Shown here: positions 24,123-32,206 of the stretch, piece by piece
Layout of the letters: every line of letters starts with the position of its first letter
How positions within the stretch are numbered: the stretch's first letter is position 1
Source of the DNA: Thermoleophilia bacterium
GTDB lineage: Bacteria > Actinomycetota > Thermoleophilia > Gaiellales > Gaiellaceae
NCBI GenBank assembly: GCA_025929895.1
Contig: JAICPI010000012.1
Coordinates: 1 to 55,332 of the forward strand
Direction: 5' to 3'
Length of the DNA: 55,332 nt
Notes under the pieces: generated by a model
Seen by the model: the letters and a program-made list of their open reading frames with translations, nothing else
What the model was told of the DNA's origin: nothing
The model's database searches: none
Translations under genes and position numbers: made by a program

Positions 24123-24683
24123 ATGGTCGCCGGAACGCGCGCAGCGACGAGGACGCTCACGACCACCGAGGCCGCCGTGCTCGCGCTCCTCGCGCTCGAG
24201 GGCGAGCGCTCCGGCTACGACCTGCTCAAGCACGTGGGGACGGCGATCGGCTACATCTGGGCGCCGGCCCGCTCGCAGCTCTACGCGCTGCTCCCGCGGC
24301 TCGTGAAGGACGGGCTCGCGCACGGGCGCACCGTCGTGCAGAGCGACCGGCCCGACAAGACGCTGTACCGAATCAGCAAGGACGGCCGCCGCGCCCTCGA
24401 CTCCTGGCTGGAGACGGTCGACCCGTCGAACCGCGACGCCTTCCACCTGCGCCTCTTCGTCGGGAAGCTGACGACGCACGACGTCCTGATCCGCCACGTC
24501 GAGGCGTACCGCGCGCGAATGGCCGAGTGGCTGGAGGAGCTCCGCGCGGTCGACAGGACGAACTCGCGGCAGGGAGCCGACTACTACCACTACTTCCTGC
24601 TGCGCTACGGGCTCCAGCACGCCGAGCTCCAGCTCGAGTGGGCCGACTGGGTGCTTCGCTCGCTGAGGCGGAAGGGCGCGTGA
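24123..24683 (+). CDS. PadR-family transcriptional regulator
   Basis: A 186-aa regulator: winged helix-turn-helix at residues ~12-90 (LTTTEAAVLALLALEGERSGYDLLKHV; SQLYALLPRLVKDGLA), then a C-terminal dimerisation domain rich in aromatics (GADYYHYFLLRYGLQHAELQLEWADW). PadR proteins repress detoxification and membrane-protein genes and release on binding small aromatics or drugs. It is translationally coupled to the downstream S41-like lipoprotein (GTGA) and divergent from that gene's paralogue, so it probably controls both. Confidence 0.9.
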   Translation: MVAGTRAATRTLTTTEAAVLALLALEGERSGYDLLKHVGTAIGYIWAPARSQLYALLPRLVKDGLAHGRTVVQSDRPDKTLYRISKDGRRALDSWLETVDPSNRDAFHLRLFVGKLTTHDVLIRHVEAYRARMAEWLEELRAVDRTNSRQGADYYHYFLLRYGLQHAELQLEWADWVLRSLRRKGA

Positions 24684-25903
24684 GGGGGACGTTCGTTCTC
24701 CTGCTCCTCGCCGCGGCCGTGGGTTGCGCGGCGGGCAGCGAGAGCTCGGCCGTGCCGGGGGCCGAGCGCGACGTCCGCCTCCTCATGTCGGAGCTCGAGC
24801 GGATCCATCCGGACCCGTACCACGCGACGCCGCGCGACGAGTTCCGGCGGCGGGCGGACGACCTCGCGGCGCGTGCGGGCTCCCTCGAGCGCCACGAGCT
24901 CGTGGTCGAGCTGATGCGTTTGCTCGCGCTCCTCGGCGAGCGCGACGGGCACTCCGGCATCTACCCCTTCCACCAGCATCCGCGCACGCTGCACGAGTAT
25001 CCCGTGCGGCTCTACTGGTTCTCCGACGGGCTCGCCGTCGTTGGCGGGGAGCGTCCGGGCGCGAAGCTCGTCGCGATCGAGGGCGTCGGGATCGACGAGC
25101 TCGTCGCCCGTGTGCGGCCCCTGATCACGCGCGACAACGACTGGAGCCTGCGTGAGCGCATGCCGTACTGGCTGCTCTGCTCGGAGGTGCTCCACGGCCT
25201 CGGTGTCACCGACGGCGGACGCGCGACCTTCACCTTCGAGCTCGCCGGCGAGCGTTGGGACACCGAGCTCGCGCCGATCCCGGGCGCCGAGTACGCGCGG
25301 CGGTTCCCGTTCTCCTGGCAGCCGCCCGCGCCGCCTCCCGGCGTTCGGCAGCCGATCTGGGTCCGCTATCGCGACACGCCGCAGGCGGTGACGACGCTCC
25401 AGCGCGGAAGGTTCGTGTACGCCGCGTACACGGTGACCCAGGATCCCCGTCCCATCGTCGAGCGGATCCTCAGGCTCGCGCGCAGGCCCGCGTTCCGCCG
25501 GTTGATCGTCGACGTCCGGCAGAACGGCGGGGGCAACAACACGACGTACTACCCGTTGCTCGACGCGCTGAAGAACAAGGCGGTGACCAGGCGCTCGCGG
25601 CCGGTCGTGCTCACCGGACGGACGACCTTCTCGGCCGCGGGGAACTTCGTGGCCGAGGTCGCGCGGTTCACGCGGGCGCGTCTCGTCGGCGAGCCGCCGG
25701 GCGGGTCGGCGAGCCAGTGGGGGGACTTCGCTCCGGTCACGCTCCCGAACGTCGGGCTCGAGGTGATGGTTGCCACGGTCTACGTCGAGCGCGGCCGGGA
25801 CGGCGAGACGAGCCCGGCGATCGAGCCTCACCTCCGCGTCGAGGCTTCGAGCGCGGATTGGCTCGCGGGCCGCGACCCGGTGCTCCAGGCAGCGCTCCGC
25901 TGA
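24680..25903 (+). CDS. S41-like peptidase/hydrolase lipoprotein, paralogue B
   Basis: A 407-aa protein, same length as the gene at 22856-24079. It has a lipobox (AVGC, Cys16) rather than a plain signal peptide, so it is membrane-anchored. Shared landmarks are LERIHPDPYHATP, LLGERDGH, SEVLHGLG, VTTLQRGRFVYA, VDVRQNGGG, the GRTTFSAAGNF nucleophile region and LVGEPPGGS, and both end in AGRDPVL. The pair clearly arose by duplication and inversion, or by inverted retention. GTG 24680 overlaps the PadR stop. Confidence 0.85.
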   Translation: MRGTFVLLLLAAAVGCAAGSESSAVPGAERDVRLLMSELERIHPDPYHATPRDEFRRRADDLAARAGSLERHELVVELMRLLALLGERDGHSGIYPFHQHPRTLHEYPVRLYWFSDGLAVVGGERPGAKLVAIEGVGIDELVARVRPLITRDNDWSLRERMPYWLLCSEVLHGLGVTDGGRATFTFELAGERWDTELAPIPGAEYARRFPFSWQPPAPPPGVRQPIWVRYRDTPQAVTTLQRGRFVYAAYTVTQDPRPIVERILRLARRPAFRRLIVDVRQNGGGNNTTYYPLLDALKNKAVTRRSRPVVLTGRTTFSAAGNFVAEVARFTRARLVGEPPGGSASQWGDFAPVTLPNVGLEVMVATVYVERGRDGETSPAIEPHLRVEASSADWLAGRDPVLQAALR

Positions 25904-25909
25904 GATAAT
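25904..25909 (+). promoter_or_regulatory. -10 GATAAT, leaderless geometry
   Basis: GATAAT ends 7 nt before the ATG at 25917, so the 2-oxoacid dehydrogenase operon mRNA probably begins at its first codon. Confidence 0.6.
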
Positions 25910-25916
25910 CCGGGCA

Positions 25917-26975
25917 ATGGCGCAGGTGGTTCCGGCCGAGCGCGACCTTCGTCGCGTGATCGGTGACGGCGACGCGGTCCCGGACGGGGAGGTCGAAGGG
26001 CTCACCGAGCACGACCTGCTCGAGCTCCACCGCTCGCTCGTCCTCCTGCGCACCTACGACGAGCGCTCGGTCGTCTACCACCGGCAGGGCCGCATCGGCA
26101 CGTACGCGATCTTCTGGAACCACGAGGCGATGCAGGCCGGCTCGGTGTACGCGCTCGAGGACGAGGACTGGATCTTTCCGAGCTATCGCGAGTCGGCGAT
26201 CGGGCTGCTGCGCGGGATGCCCGCGCGCACGATCCTCCAGTGGTGGCGCGGGCACCCCTCGGGGTGGTGGAACCCGGCGGACTACAACGTCGCGTCGATC
26301 TGCGTCCCGATCGCCACGCACGTGCCGCACGCCGCCGGGCTCGCCTGGGGGAAGAAGCTGCGCGGCGAGACCGCGGTCGCGATCGCGTACTTCGGCGACG
26401 GCGCGACCTCCGAGGGCTCGTTCCACGAGGGGGCGAACTTCGCGGCGGTCACGGGCGCCCCGGTGGTGCTCTTCTGCAACAACAACCAGTGGGCGATCTC
26501 GACGCCGCTCTCCGCGCAGACACGCGCGGACGCGCTCGTCGACAAAGCGGTGGGCTACGGGATCCCCGGCATCCGGGTCGACGGAGGAGACGTGCTCGCG
26601 GTCTACGAGGCGACGCGCGAGGCGGTCGCGCGCGCTCGGACCGGGGGCGGGCCGACGCTGATCGAGGCCGTCACGTATCGCGCGGCGCCGCACGCGACCG
26701 CCGACGACCCGAGCGCGTACATCGATCCGGAGCGGGTCGAGGAGGAGCGCAAGAACGAGTGCGTCGGGCGCTACGAGCGCTACCTCCGGCGGCTCGGTGT
26801 CCTCGACGAGGCGGCCGCGGAGCAGGTTCGCGCGGAGGCTGCGGAGCTGATGCGGACGGGCATCGCCGAGGCGGAGGCCGAGCCGCCCGCCGATGTGGCG
26901 CTCGTGTTCGAGCACGCGCACGTCGATCCGCTGCCCGCGTTCGAGGACGACCTGCGGGAGCTGCGCGGTGGCTGA
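25917..26975 (+). CDS. 2-oxoacid dehydrogenase (pyruvate or branched-chain) E1 component, alpha subunit
   Basis: A 352-aa thiamine-diphosphate-binding subunit that decarboxylates a 2-oxoacid. The ThDP motif is GDGATSEGSFHEG..., ending CNNNQWAIS. HPSGWW and YRAAPHATADDPS match the E1alpha active-site loops. The alpha2beta2 organisation with separate alpha and beta genes is typical of Gram-positive pyruvate and branched-chain enzymes; which substrate is used cannot be told. ATG 25917 follows a GATAAT box. Overlaps the beta gene by 8 nt. Confidence 0.93.
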   Translation: MAQVVPAERDLRRVIGDGDAVPDGEVEGLTEHDLLELHRSLVLLRTYDERSVVYHRQGRIGTYAIFWNHEAMQAGSVYALEDEDWIFPSYRESAIGLLRGMPARTILQWWRGHPSGWWNPADYNVASICVPIATHVPHAAGLAWGKKLRGETAVAIAYFGDGATSEGSFHEGANFAAVTGAPVVLFCNNNQWAISTPLSAQTRADALVDKAVGYGIPGIRVDGGDVLAVYEATREAVARARTGGGPTLIEAVTYRAAPHATADDPSAYIDPERVEEERKNECVGRYERYLRRLGVLDEAAAEQVRAEAAELMRTGIAEAEAEPPADVALVFEHAHVDPLPAFEDDLRELRGG

Positions 26976-27942
26976 GCTCACGCTGGTCGAGGCGATCAAC
27001 GATTGCTTCCACGTCGAGCTCGGGCGCGATCCGGACGTGATGGTGCTGGGGGAGGACGTCGGGCGCGCGGGGGGAGTCTTCCGCGCGACGGCCGGGTTGC
27101 GCGACACCTTTGGACCGGACCGCTGCTTCGACACGCCGCTCGCCGAGGCGGGGATCATGGGCGCGGCCGTCGGGCTCTGCATGGCCGGTTGGCGACCCGT
27201 GTGCGAGATGCAGTACGACGCGTTCTCGTATCCCGGGCTCGACCAGCTGATCACGCACGTCGGCCGGTACCGCTGGCGCACGGGCGGCGCGATGGCGTTC
27301 CCGCTGACCATCCGGATGCCCTACGGCGGCGGCGTGCGTGCGCCGGAGCTGCACGACGACTCGCCGGAGACGTACTACGTGCATACGCCGGGCGTGAAGG
27401 TCGCGATCCCCTCGACGCCCGCCGACGCGAAGGGGTTGCTCGCCGCGGCGATCCGCAGCGACGATCCCGTCGTCGTGCTCGAGCCGAAGCTGCACTACCG
27501 GACGCTGCGCGGCGAGGTGCCGGAGGGCGAGCACGTCGTCGAGCTCGGCAAGGCGCGGATCGCGCGCGAGGGCTCCGACGTCACGCTCGTCGCCTACGGC
27601 TCGATGGTGCCGCTCTGCGAGCGCGCCGCCGACGAGCTCGCCGGGGAGTGCTCCTGCGAGGTGCTCGACGTGCGCACGCTCAAGCCGCTCGACGAGGAGG
27701 CGCTGCTCGCGTCCGCGGCGAAGACCGGCCGCGTCGTGATCGTGCAGGAGGCGCCGAGGACGGCGGGGTACGGCGCCGAGCTCGCGGCCGTGCTGGCGGA
27801 AAAGGCGATGCTCGACCTGCGCGGGCCCGTGCTGCGCGTCACCGGCTACGACGTGCCCTACCCGTACTGGCAGATCGAGGATGCGTACATGCCGTCCGTC
27901 GAACGCGTCGCGCGTGCAGTCCGGAAGCTCCTCGAGTACTGA
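26968..27942 (+). CDS. 2-oxoacid dehydrogenase E1 component, beta subunit
   Basis: A 324-aa partner of the alpha subunit, forming the ThDP-binding interface. Visible are LGEDVGRAGGVFRAT, DTPLAEAGIMGAAVGLCMAG, MPYGGGVRAPELHDDSPETYYVHTPGVKV and the C-terminal transketolase domain (VTLVAYGSMV; DVRTLKPLDEEAL; VIVQEAPRTAGYGAELAA). GTG 26968 overlaps the alpha gene by 8 nt. Its end is overlapped by the HIRAN gene. Confidence 0.94.
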   Translation: MAELTLVEAINDCFHVELGRDPDVMVLGEDVGRAGGVFRATAGLRDTFGPDRCFDTPLAEAGIMGAAVGLCMAGWRPVCEMQYDAFSYPGLDQLITHVGRYRWRTGGAMAFPLTIRMPYGGGVRAPELHDDSPETYYVHTPGVKVAIPSTPADAKGLLAAAIRSDDPVVVLEPKLHYRTLRGEVPEGEHVVELGKARIAREGSDVTLVAYGSMVPLCERAADELAGECSCEVLDVRTLKPLDEEALLASAAKTGRVVIVQEAPRTAGYGAELAAVLAEKAMLDLRGPVLRVTGYDVPYPYWQIEDAYMPSVERVARAVRKLLEY

Positions 27943-28342
27943 GCGGCTCCGTCTCTGGCTCGAGCGCTCGGGCGCCGGCTACCGGCTCCGGGACGCCGCG
28001 ACCGAGGAGTGGGTGCGCGAGTCCGACCCGCGGATCCGCGTGATCCCGGTCGCGGGCGTCAGCTACCGGCTCGACGCGCTCCAGGACGACGGGTTCGCGC
28101 CGGGTCGCCGGCTGGAGCTCGTCCCCGAGCCCGGCAACGAGCACGACCCGAACGCGATCGGGATCTGGGACGCCGAGCGCCGGCTCCAGGCCGGGTACGT
28201 GCCCGCGGAGACGGCGCGCGGGCTTCGGGCGGCCGAGTGGCAGGCCGTGTCGCTCTGGGAGTTCGCGGAGGAGGGGCGGCGCGGCGGACTGCGCGTGCTG
28301 CTCGCCCCGGTCGGTGCGTGGATCGGAACGCCGCGGGCGTGA
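27914..28342 (+). CDS. HIRAN-domain protein
   Basis: About 142 aa with a HIRAN domain at residues ~40-125: IRVIPVAGVSYRLDALQ, then LELVPEPGNEHDPNAIGIWD and LQAGYVPAETA. HIRAN domains bind DNA 3' ends in HLTF-type helicases; stand-alone bacterial versions have no settled function. The start is GTG 27914 or ATG 27881, both inside the E1beta gene. It sits between E1beta and E2 in the same direction, an odd place for a DNA-binding domain, and the E2 gene has its own promoter-like box. Confidence 0.75.
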   Translation: MQSGSSSSTERLRLWLERSGAGYRLRDAATEEWVRESDPRIRVIPVAGVSYRLDALQDDGFAPGRRLELVPEPGNEHDPNAIGIWDAERRLQAGYVPAETARGLRAAEWQAVSLWEFAEEGRRGGLRVLLAPVGAWIGTPRA

Positions 28343-28347
28343 TCGGG

Positions 28348-28353
28348 TAGAAG
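28348..28353 (+). promoter_or_regulatory. -10-like TAGAAG, leaderless geometry
   Basis: TAGAAG ends 7 nt before the GTG at 28361. The last base departs from TAnnnT, so it is a weaker case than the others. Confidence 0.35.
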
Positions 28354-28360
28354 TCCCGCG

Positions 28361-29473
28361 GTGGCCTACGAGTTCAAGCTCCCCGACCTCGGCGAGGGAC
28401 TGACCGAGGGCGAGATCGCGCGCTGGCTCGTGACCGAGGGCCAGGAGATCGCGGAGGACGACCCGCTCGTCGAGATCCAGACGGACAAGACGACGGTCGA
28501 GATCCCCTCGCCCGCAGCCGGCGTCGTTGCGCGCATCCTGGCGCAGGAGGGCGACGTCGTCCCGGTCGGCAACGTGATCGTCGTCATCGGCGCCGACGAC
28601 GGCGCCGAAGCGATCGTCGGCGCGGCGGAAGCGCAAGCCGCTTCGAAGCCGAGTGACACAGTGTCACGAGCTCGACCGCCTGCCGACCGAGTCCGGGTCA
28701 CCCCGCTCGTGCGCCGGCTCGCGCACGAGCTCGGGGTCGACCTTGCAGGAGTTTCTCCGTCAGGCCCCGGCGGCCGGGTCACCGAGACCGACGTTCGTGC
28801 AGCGGCCGGTGGCGCAGGCGACACTGCGTCGCTTGCGCCTTCGGGGCGTCGCGAGCCGCTGCGCGGCGTGCGTCGGCTGATCGCGGAGCACATGACGAAG
28901 GCGCAGTCGATCCCCGCGGTCACCTGGGTCGAGGAGTGCGACTTCGGCAACGTTCCGCTCGAGCGGCTCGTGCCGACGGTGCTGAAGGCTGCGGCGGCGT
29001 CACTCCAGGAGTTCCCCGAGCTGAACGCCCGGCTCGAGGGCGACGCGATCGTCTACCTCGACCGCTACGACCTGGGGATCGCGATCGACACCGAGCAGGG
29101 CCTCGTCGTGCCGGTCGTGCGCGACTGCGACTCGCGCTCGGTCGACGAGCTCGACGAGGACGTGCGCAGGCTCGCCGACAGCGCCCGCGCCGGGACGCTG
29201 AAGCCCGAGGAGCTGCGCGGCTCGACGTTCAGCGTCACGAGCGCGGGCAAGCTCGCGGGGCTGCTCGTGACGCCGCTGATCAACCACCCGGAGGTCGCGA
29301 TCCTCGGCGTCCACCGAATCGCGGAACGTGCGGTCGTGCGCGAAGGAGAGGTCGTCGTGCGCCCGGTCGGGAACGTCTCGGTCACGTTCGACCACCGCGT
29401 GCTCGACGGCAAGCGCGCCGCCGAGTTCGGGCTCGACGTGATCGAGCGCCTGGAACGCGGAGAGCCCGGCTAG
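28361..29473 (+). CDS. 2-oxoacid dehydrogenase E2 (dihydrolipoamide acyltransferase)
   Basis: A 370-aa core acyltransferase. Residues 1-78 form the lipoyl domain with lipoyl-lysine Lys43 in QTDKTTVEI. A short linker (~90-105) leads to the peripheral-subunit-binding domain (~108-145; VTPLVRRLAHELGV). The catalytic domain (~160-370) has His345 in DHRVLDG. There is one lipoyl domain only. No E3 gene adjoins. The stop codon lies in the loop of a terminator hairpin. Confidence 0.93.
   Translation: MAYEFKLPDLGEGLTEGEIARWLVTEGQEIAEDDPLVEIQTDKTTVEIPSPAAGVVARILAQEGDVVPVGNVIVVIGADDGAEAIVGAAEAQAASKPSDTVSRARPPADRVRVTPLVRRLAHELGVDLAGVSPSGPGGRVTETDVRAAAGGAGDTASLAPSGRREPLRGVRRLIAEHMTKAQSIPAVTWVEECDFGNVPLERLVPTVLKAAAASLQEFPELNARLEGDAIVYLDRYDLGIAIDTEQGLVVPVVRDCDSRSVDELDEDVRRLADSARAGTLKPEELRGSTFSVTSAGKLAGLLVTPLINHPEVAILGVHRIAERAVVREGEVVVRPVGNVSVTFDHRVLDGKRAAEFGLDVIERLERGEPG
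28653..28667. repeat. perfect 15-bp palindrome inside the E2 linker
   Basis: GTGACACAGTGTCAC has 7-bp arms about a single A. It encodes part of the flexible linker between the lipoyl and E3-binding domains, where insertions are tolerated. Confidence 0.5.
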
Positions 29474-29484
29474 GCCGGGCTCTC
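29460..29484 (+). terminator. perfect 11-bp hairpin with the E2 stop codon in its loop
   Basis: GAGAGCCCGGC and GCCGGGCTCTC flank a 3-nt loop that is the TAG stop of the E2 gene. It ends the 2-oxoacid dehydrogenase operon and may also stop the convergent CHRD transcript. Confidence 0.75.
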
Positions 29485-29507
29485 GCGATCCACCCTCGTG
29501 GGGGGCC

Positions 29508-30011
29508 TTATCCCAACTGGCCGCGGATCGCGCCCGCAGGCTCCGCGACCGTGTGGAAGTTGACGTAGTAGAGCTCGGGGTTCGCGCAGATGCGCGAGGC
29601 GATGTCCATGGGCGCCGTCGTTCGCACGACGCCGTCCCCCATCATCGTCGTCGTCATGGCGGTGAACGTCTCGCCGCCAGCGGGCCCTCCGAGCAGGTCG
29701 ACCACGATGCCGGTGTTCTGGCTCGCCGTCGCCGGACCGTGGATGTGCCCGACCTGGAAGTTCTCACCGGCCGGGTTGAGCACGAACGCCTTGAACTCGA
29801 TCGTCCCGTCGTTCCGCACCTTGATCTGGGCGTGCCCGCTGGCGACCGATGTGTTGGTCGCCCGCACTTCGTTCTCGGGCCGCAACTGCGTGTTCAGGAC
29901 ACAGGCCGTCGCCGAGTCGCTGCCGTCCGGACCTGCGAGCGCCACGGCCGTGAGGCCGACGAACATGGTCAGCACCGCGATCAGCCCGACCATCGTGAGG
30001 CGTAGCTTCAT
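29508..30011 (-). CDS. secreted CHRD-domain protein
   Basis: A 167-aa exported protein with signal peptide (MKLRLTMVGLIAVLTMFVGLTAVALA). Residues ~50-167 form a CHRD domain: LRPENEVRA, GHAQIKV, VGHIHGPATASQNTGIVVDL and the terminal YYVNFHTVAEPAGAIRGQLG. CHRD domains are beta-rich and may bind metal or ligand through the HIHGP and NFHT histidines; the role in bacteria is unclear. GAGGAGGGAG upstream supports ATG 30011. Converges with the E2 gene. Confidence 0.88.
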   Translation of the reverse strand: MKLRLTMVGLIAVLTMFVGLTAVALAGPDGSDSATACVLNTQLRPENEVRATNTSVASGHAQIKVRNDGTIEFKAFVLNPAGENFQVGHIHGPATASQNTGIVVDLLGGPAGGETFTAMTTTMMGDGVVRTTAPMDIASRICANPELYYVNFHTVAEPAGAIRGQLG

Positions 30012-30035
30012 GCCGTACTCCCTCCTCCCCTGGTA

Positions 30036-30049
30036 GCCCAGCACTGGGC
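30036..30049. terminator. short hairpin GCCCAG-CA-CTGGGC
   Basis: A 6-bp perfect stem with flanking GGTAG/CTACC partial pairing, between the thioredoxin-like gene and the CHRD gene on the minus strand. It could end the former or lie in the leader of the latter. Confidence 0.35.
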
Positions 30050-30083
30050 ACCGGGTCCTACCGAGGAGAGGAAGGATCGGATT

Positions 30084-30404
30084 TCAGGCCGGAGCGGGAG
30101 CTGCGGAGAGCGACTGCTCGTCTGCGCTCAGGTGCGGAGCGAGCATCTTCTCGATGCGCGGCGCGCTGGCGCGGCCCTCGAGCCGCGCGACCGCGCGCTT
30201 GTCCTTGACGAGCACGAGCGTCGGAACGAGCTCGATCTTGAACTTCTCCGCGAACTCGGGCCGCTCGTCGACGTCGACGCGGGCGATCCGGAGCCGGTTG
30301 CGCTCCTTGCGCGCGAGGTGGGCGAGCAGGCTCTCCATGCGCCGGGCGGGGCCCGAGCGCTCGCTCGTGAAGAAGACGAGCAGGGGCCGTTCGGTCTGCG
30401 TCAC
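30084..30404 (-). CDS. thioredoxin-fold protein lacking the redox cysteines
   Basis: A 106-aa protein with the thioredoxin layout: PLLVFFTSERSGPARRMESLLA, RIARVDVDERPEFAEKFKIELVPTLVLVKD with the cis-proline in LVPT, then RLEGRASAPRIEKML. Where thioredoxin has CGPC, residues 17-20 are SGPA, so disulfide chemistry is lost; it may be a chaperone-like or binding variant. AAGGAGG 7-8 nt before GTG 30404 fixes the start. It starts opposite the membrane-protein gene at 30505, with a 100-bp gap. Confidence 0.82.
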   Translation of the reverse strand: MTQTERPLLVFFTSERSGPARRMESLLAHLARKERNRLRIARVDVDERPEFAEKFKIELVPTLVLVKDKRAVARLEGRASAPRIEKMLAPHLSADEQSLSAAPAPA

Positions 30405-30504
30405 GTGGGTGTCCTCCTTGGGGTGCCGGGTCCGCGGCAAGAGGGGGATCCATCTTCTTCCCGCTTCGGGGCCCGGGGAAACCGCCACTACACTGGGCGC
30501 CCGG

Positions 30505-30912
30505 GTGGGTGCCTGGTACTGGATCGGCGTGTGCGCGGGCCTCGGGGCCGCGCTCGGCGTGCTCGCCGTCGCGCTCGTGCGCGACGTGCGCGTCGCGCTG
30601 CCGCTCGCGCTCGTCGCGGGCGGTGGGGCCGGCTGGGCGCTCGAGGAGTGGAGCGGCGCGATCGCGGCCGCGGTCGGCGGCGTCCTCGGCGCGGTCGGCG
30701 CGAGCCCGACGGTGCGCGGAGCGCTGGCCCGCGGCGGGACACGGGCCGGGACCGGGCTGCTCGTCGGGGGAGCAGCCGTGCTGCTCGCAGCGCTGTCGCT
30801 CGTGCCCGTGCTCGGCTACCTGATCGCGCTCGCCGTCCCCGTGCTCGGCGTCCGCCTGCGTCGCCGCCAGAGCGAGCGCCACGCGGGACTGCGCATCCTT
30901 GCCCGCGACTAA
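30505..30912 (+). CDS. small hydrophobic membrane protein of unknown function
   Basis: A 135-aa protein with about four hydrophobic helices very rich in Gly and Ala (VCAGLGAALGVLAVALV, ALPLALVAGGGAGWAL, a third at ~50-70, and LLVGGAAVLLAALSLVPVLGYLIALAVPVLGV), ending in a basic tail. I do not recognise it. A TACACT hexamer lies 10 nt before GTG 30505. Its 3' end overlaps the phosphodiesterase start by 14 nt, so the two are coupled. Confidence 0.7.
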   Translation: MGAWYWIGVCAGLGAALGVLAVALVRDVRVALPLALVAGGGAGWALEEWSGAIAAAVGGVLGAVGASPTVRGALARGGTRAGTGLLVGGAAVLLAALSLVPVLGYLIALAVPVLGVRLRRRQSERHAGLRILARD

Positions 30913-32206
30913 GGCCATCCTGATCGTCATCGACGGGCTCACGCCCGCGATGTTCGAGGACGCCGTCGAGCGCGGCTCCGCGCCGGCGCTCGCGGCGCTC
31001 GCGGAGCGCGGCGAGTACCGCAGAGCGGTCACGGTCTTCCCGTCGCTGACGCCGGTCTGCCTCTCGTCGCTCGCGACGGGCGCGTACCCCGACGTCCACC
31101 ACATCCCGCACCTCGTGTGGTACCACCGCGGCGAGCGGCGGCTCGTCGAATACGGCTCGTCGTTCGCCGCGCTGCGTCGCGCGGGGGCGCGCCGCGGGAT
31201 CGTCGACGCGATTTTCCGCATGAACGAGGAGCACCTGTCGCGCGACGCCGAGACGATCTACGAGTCGCTCGAGGACGCGGGTCGTGTTGCCGCTGCGGTC
31301 AACATCATCTGCTACCGCGGGCGCACGCCGCACGTTGCGCGGATCCCGGGCCTGACGCGCGCCGCTCACGGGCCGCGGCGCTTCTTCTACTTCAACCTCT
31401 TCGAGTCCGACGAGACGGGCGCGCCGTTTCGCGTCGGTGCGCGCCACCTCGGCGCGAACGACCGGTACGCGGCCGCGGTCGGCCGTTGGCTCGTGACGCG
31501 CGACGGCTTCGACGTCCTCGTCTACTACCTCCCGGACTACGACTTCGCCTCGCACGCGCTCGGCCCCGACGCCGCGCACGCTGCCCTGGCGCGCTCCGAC
31601 GCGGCGGTGAGCGCGCTGATCGACGCGGCCGGAGGCATCGATGCGCTCCTCGAGCGCTACGCCGTGGTGCTGTGCGCGGACCATGGCCAGACGCACGTCG
31701 AGCGCTCGGCGTCCTTGCTCGAGCGCTTCGCCGGCGTCGACGACCTCGTCGTGACCGCGTCGAACCGCGCGGGGATGGTCTACGACCTCCGGGGCCACCG
31801 CGCCCGCGAGCTCGCGGAGCGGCTCGACGGCGATCCCGCGACCGGCGTCGCCTGCTTCCTCGAGGACGGCGAGCTCGTCGCGCGGAGCGCCGACGGCGAG
31901 GGCCTCGACGTCCTCGCCGAGCATCCAGACGGCGTCGTGCGCGCCCTGGCCGCGCTGCGGAACCCGAACGCCGGCGACGTGCTCGTCTCGGCGGCGCCGG
32001 GATTCGAGTTCGCCGACCTGGCCGGGCGCCATCACGTCGGCGGCGGCAGCCACGGCTCGCTCACGGCCGGCGACTCGGAGGTGCCGATGCTCGCCGTCGG
32101 CCTCGGCCCGCCGCCCGCTCGCATCACCGACGTGACGCCGCTGCTCCTCGACCACGTCGGCGTGGAGCGGCCCGCCTACGCGCGGTCGCTCAGCCATGTC
32201 GGCTGA
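30899..32206 (+). CDS. type I phosphodiesterase / nucleotide pyrophosphatase-family protein
   Basis: A 435-aa alkaline-phosphatase-superfamily enzyme that should cleave phosphodiester or pyrophosphate bonds with two metal ions. Metal and nucleophile motifs are visible: ILIVIDGLTPAMF (Asp), FPSLTPVCLSSLATG (nucleophilic Thr), YLPDYDFASHALG (Asp/His), CADHGQTHV (Asp-His) and GSHGSL (His). TTG 30899 overlaps the preceding membrane-protein gene by 14 nt. There is no signal peptide, although many relatives are secreted. Overlaps pcm by 11 nt. Confidence 0.87.
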   Translation: MPATKAILIVIDGLTPAMFEDAVERGSAPALAALAERGEYRRAVTVFPSLTPVCLSSLATGAYPDVHHIPHLVWYHRGERRLVEYGSSFAALRRAGARRGIVDAIFRMNEEHLSRDAETIYESLEDAGRVAAAVNIICYRGRTPHVARIPGLTRAAHGPRRFFYFNLFESDETGAPFRVGARHLGANDRYAAAVGRWLVTRDGFDVLVYYLPDYDFASHALGPDAAHAALARSDAAVSALIDAAGGIDALLERYAVVLCADHGQTHVERSASLLERFAGVDDLVVTASNRAGMVYDLRGHRARELAERLDGDPATGVACFLEDGELVARSADGEGLDVLAEHPDGVVRALAALRNPNAGDVLVSAAPGFEFADLAGRHHVGGGSHGSLTAGDSEVPMLAVGLGPPPARITDVTPLLLDHVGVERPAYARSLSHVG

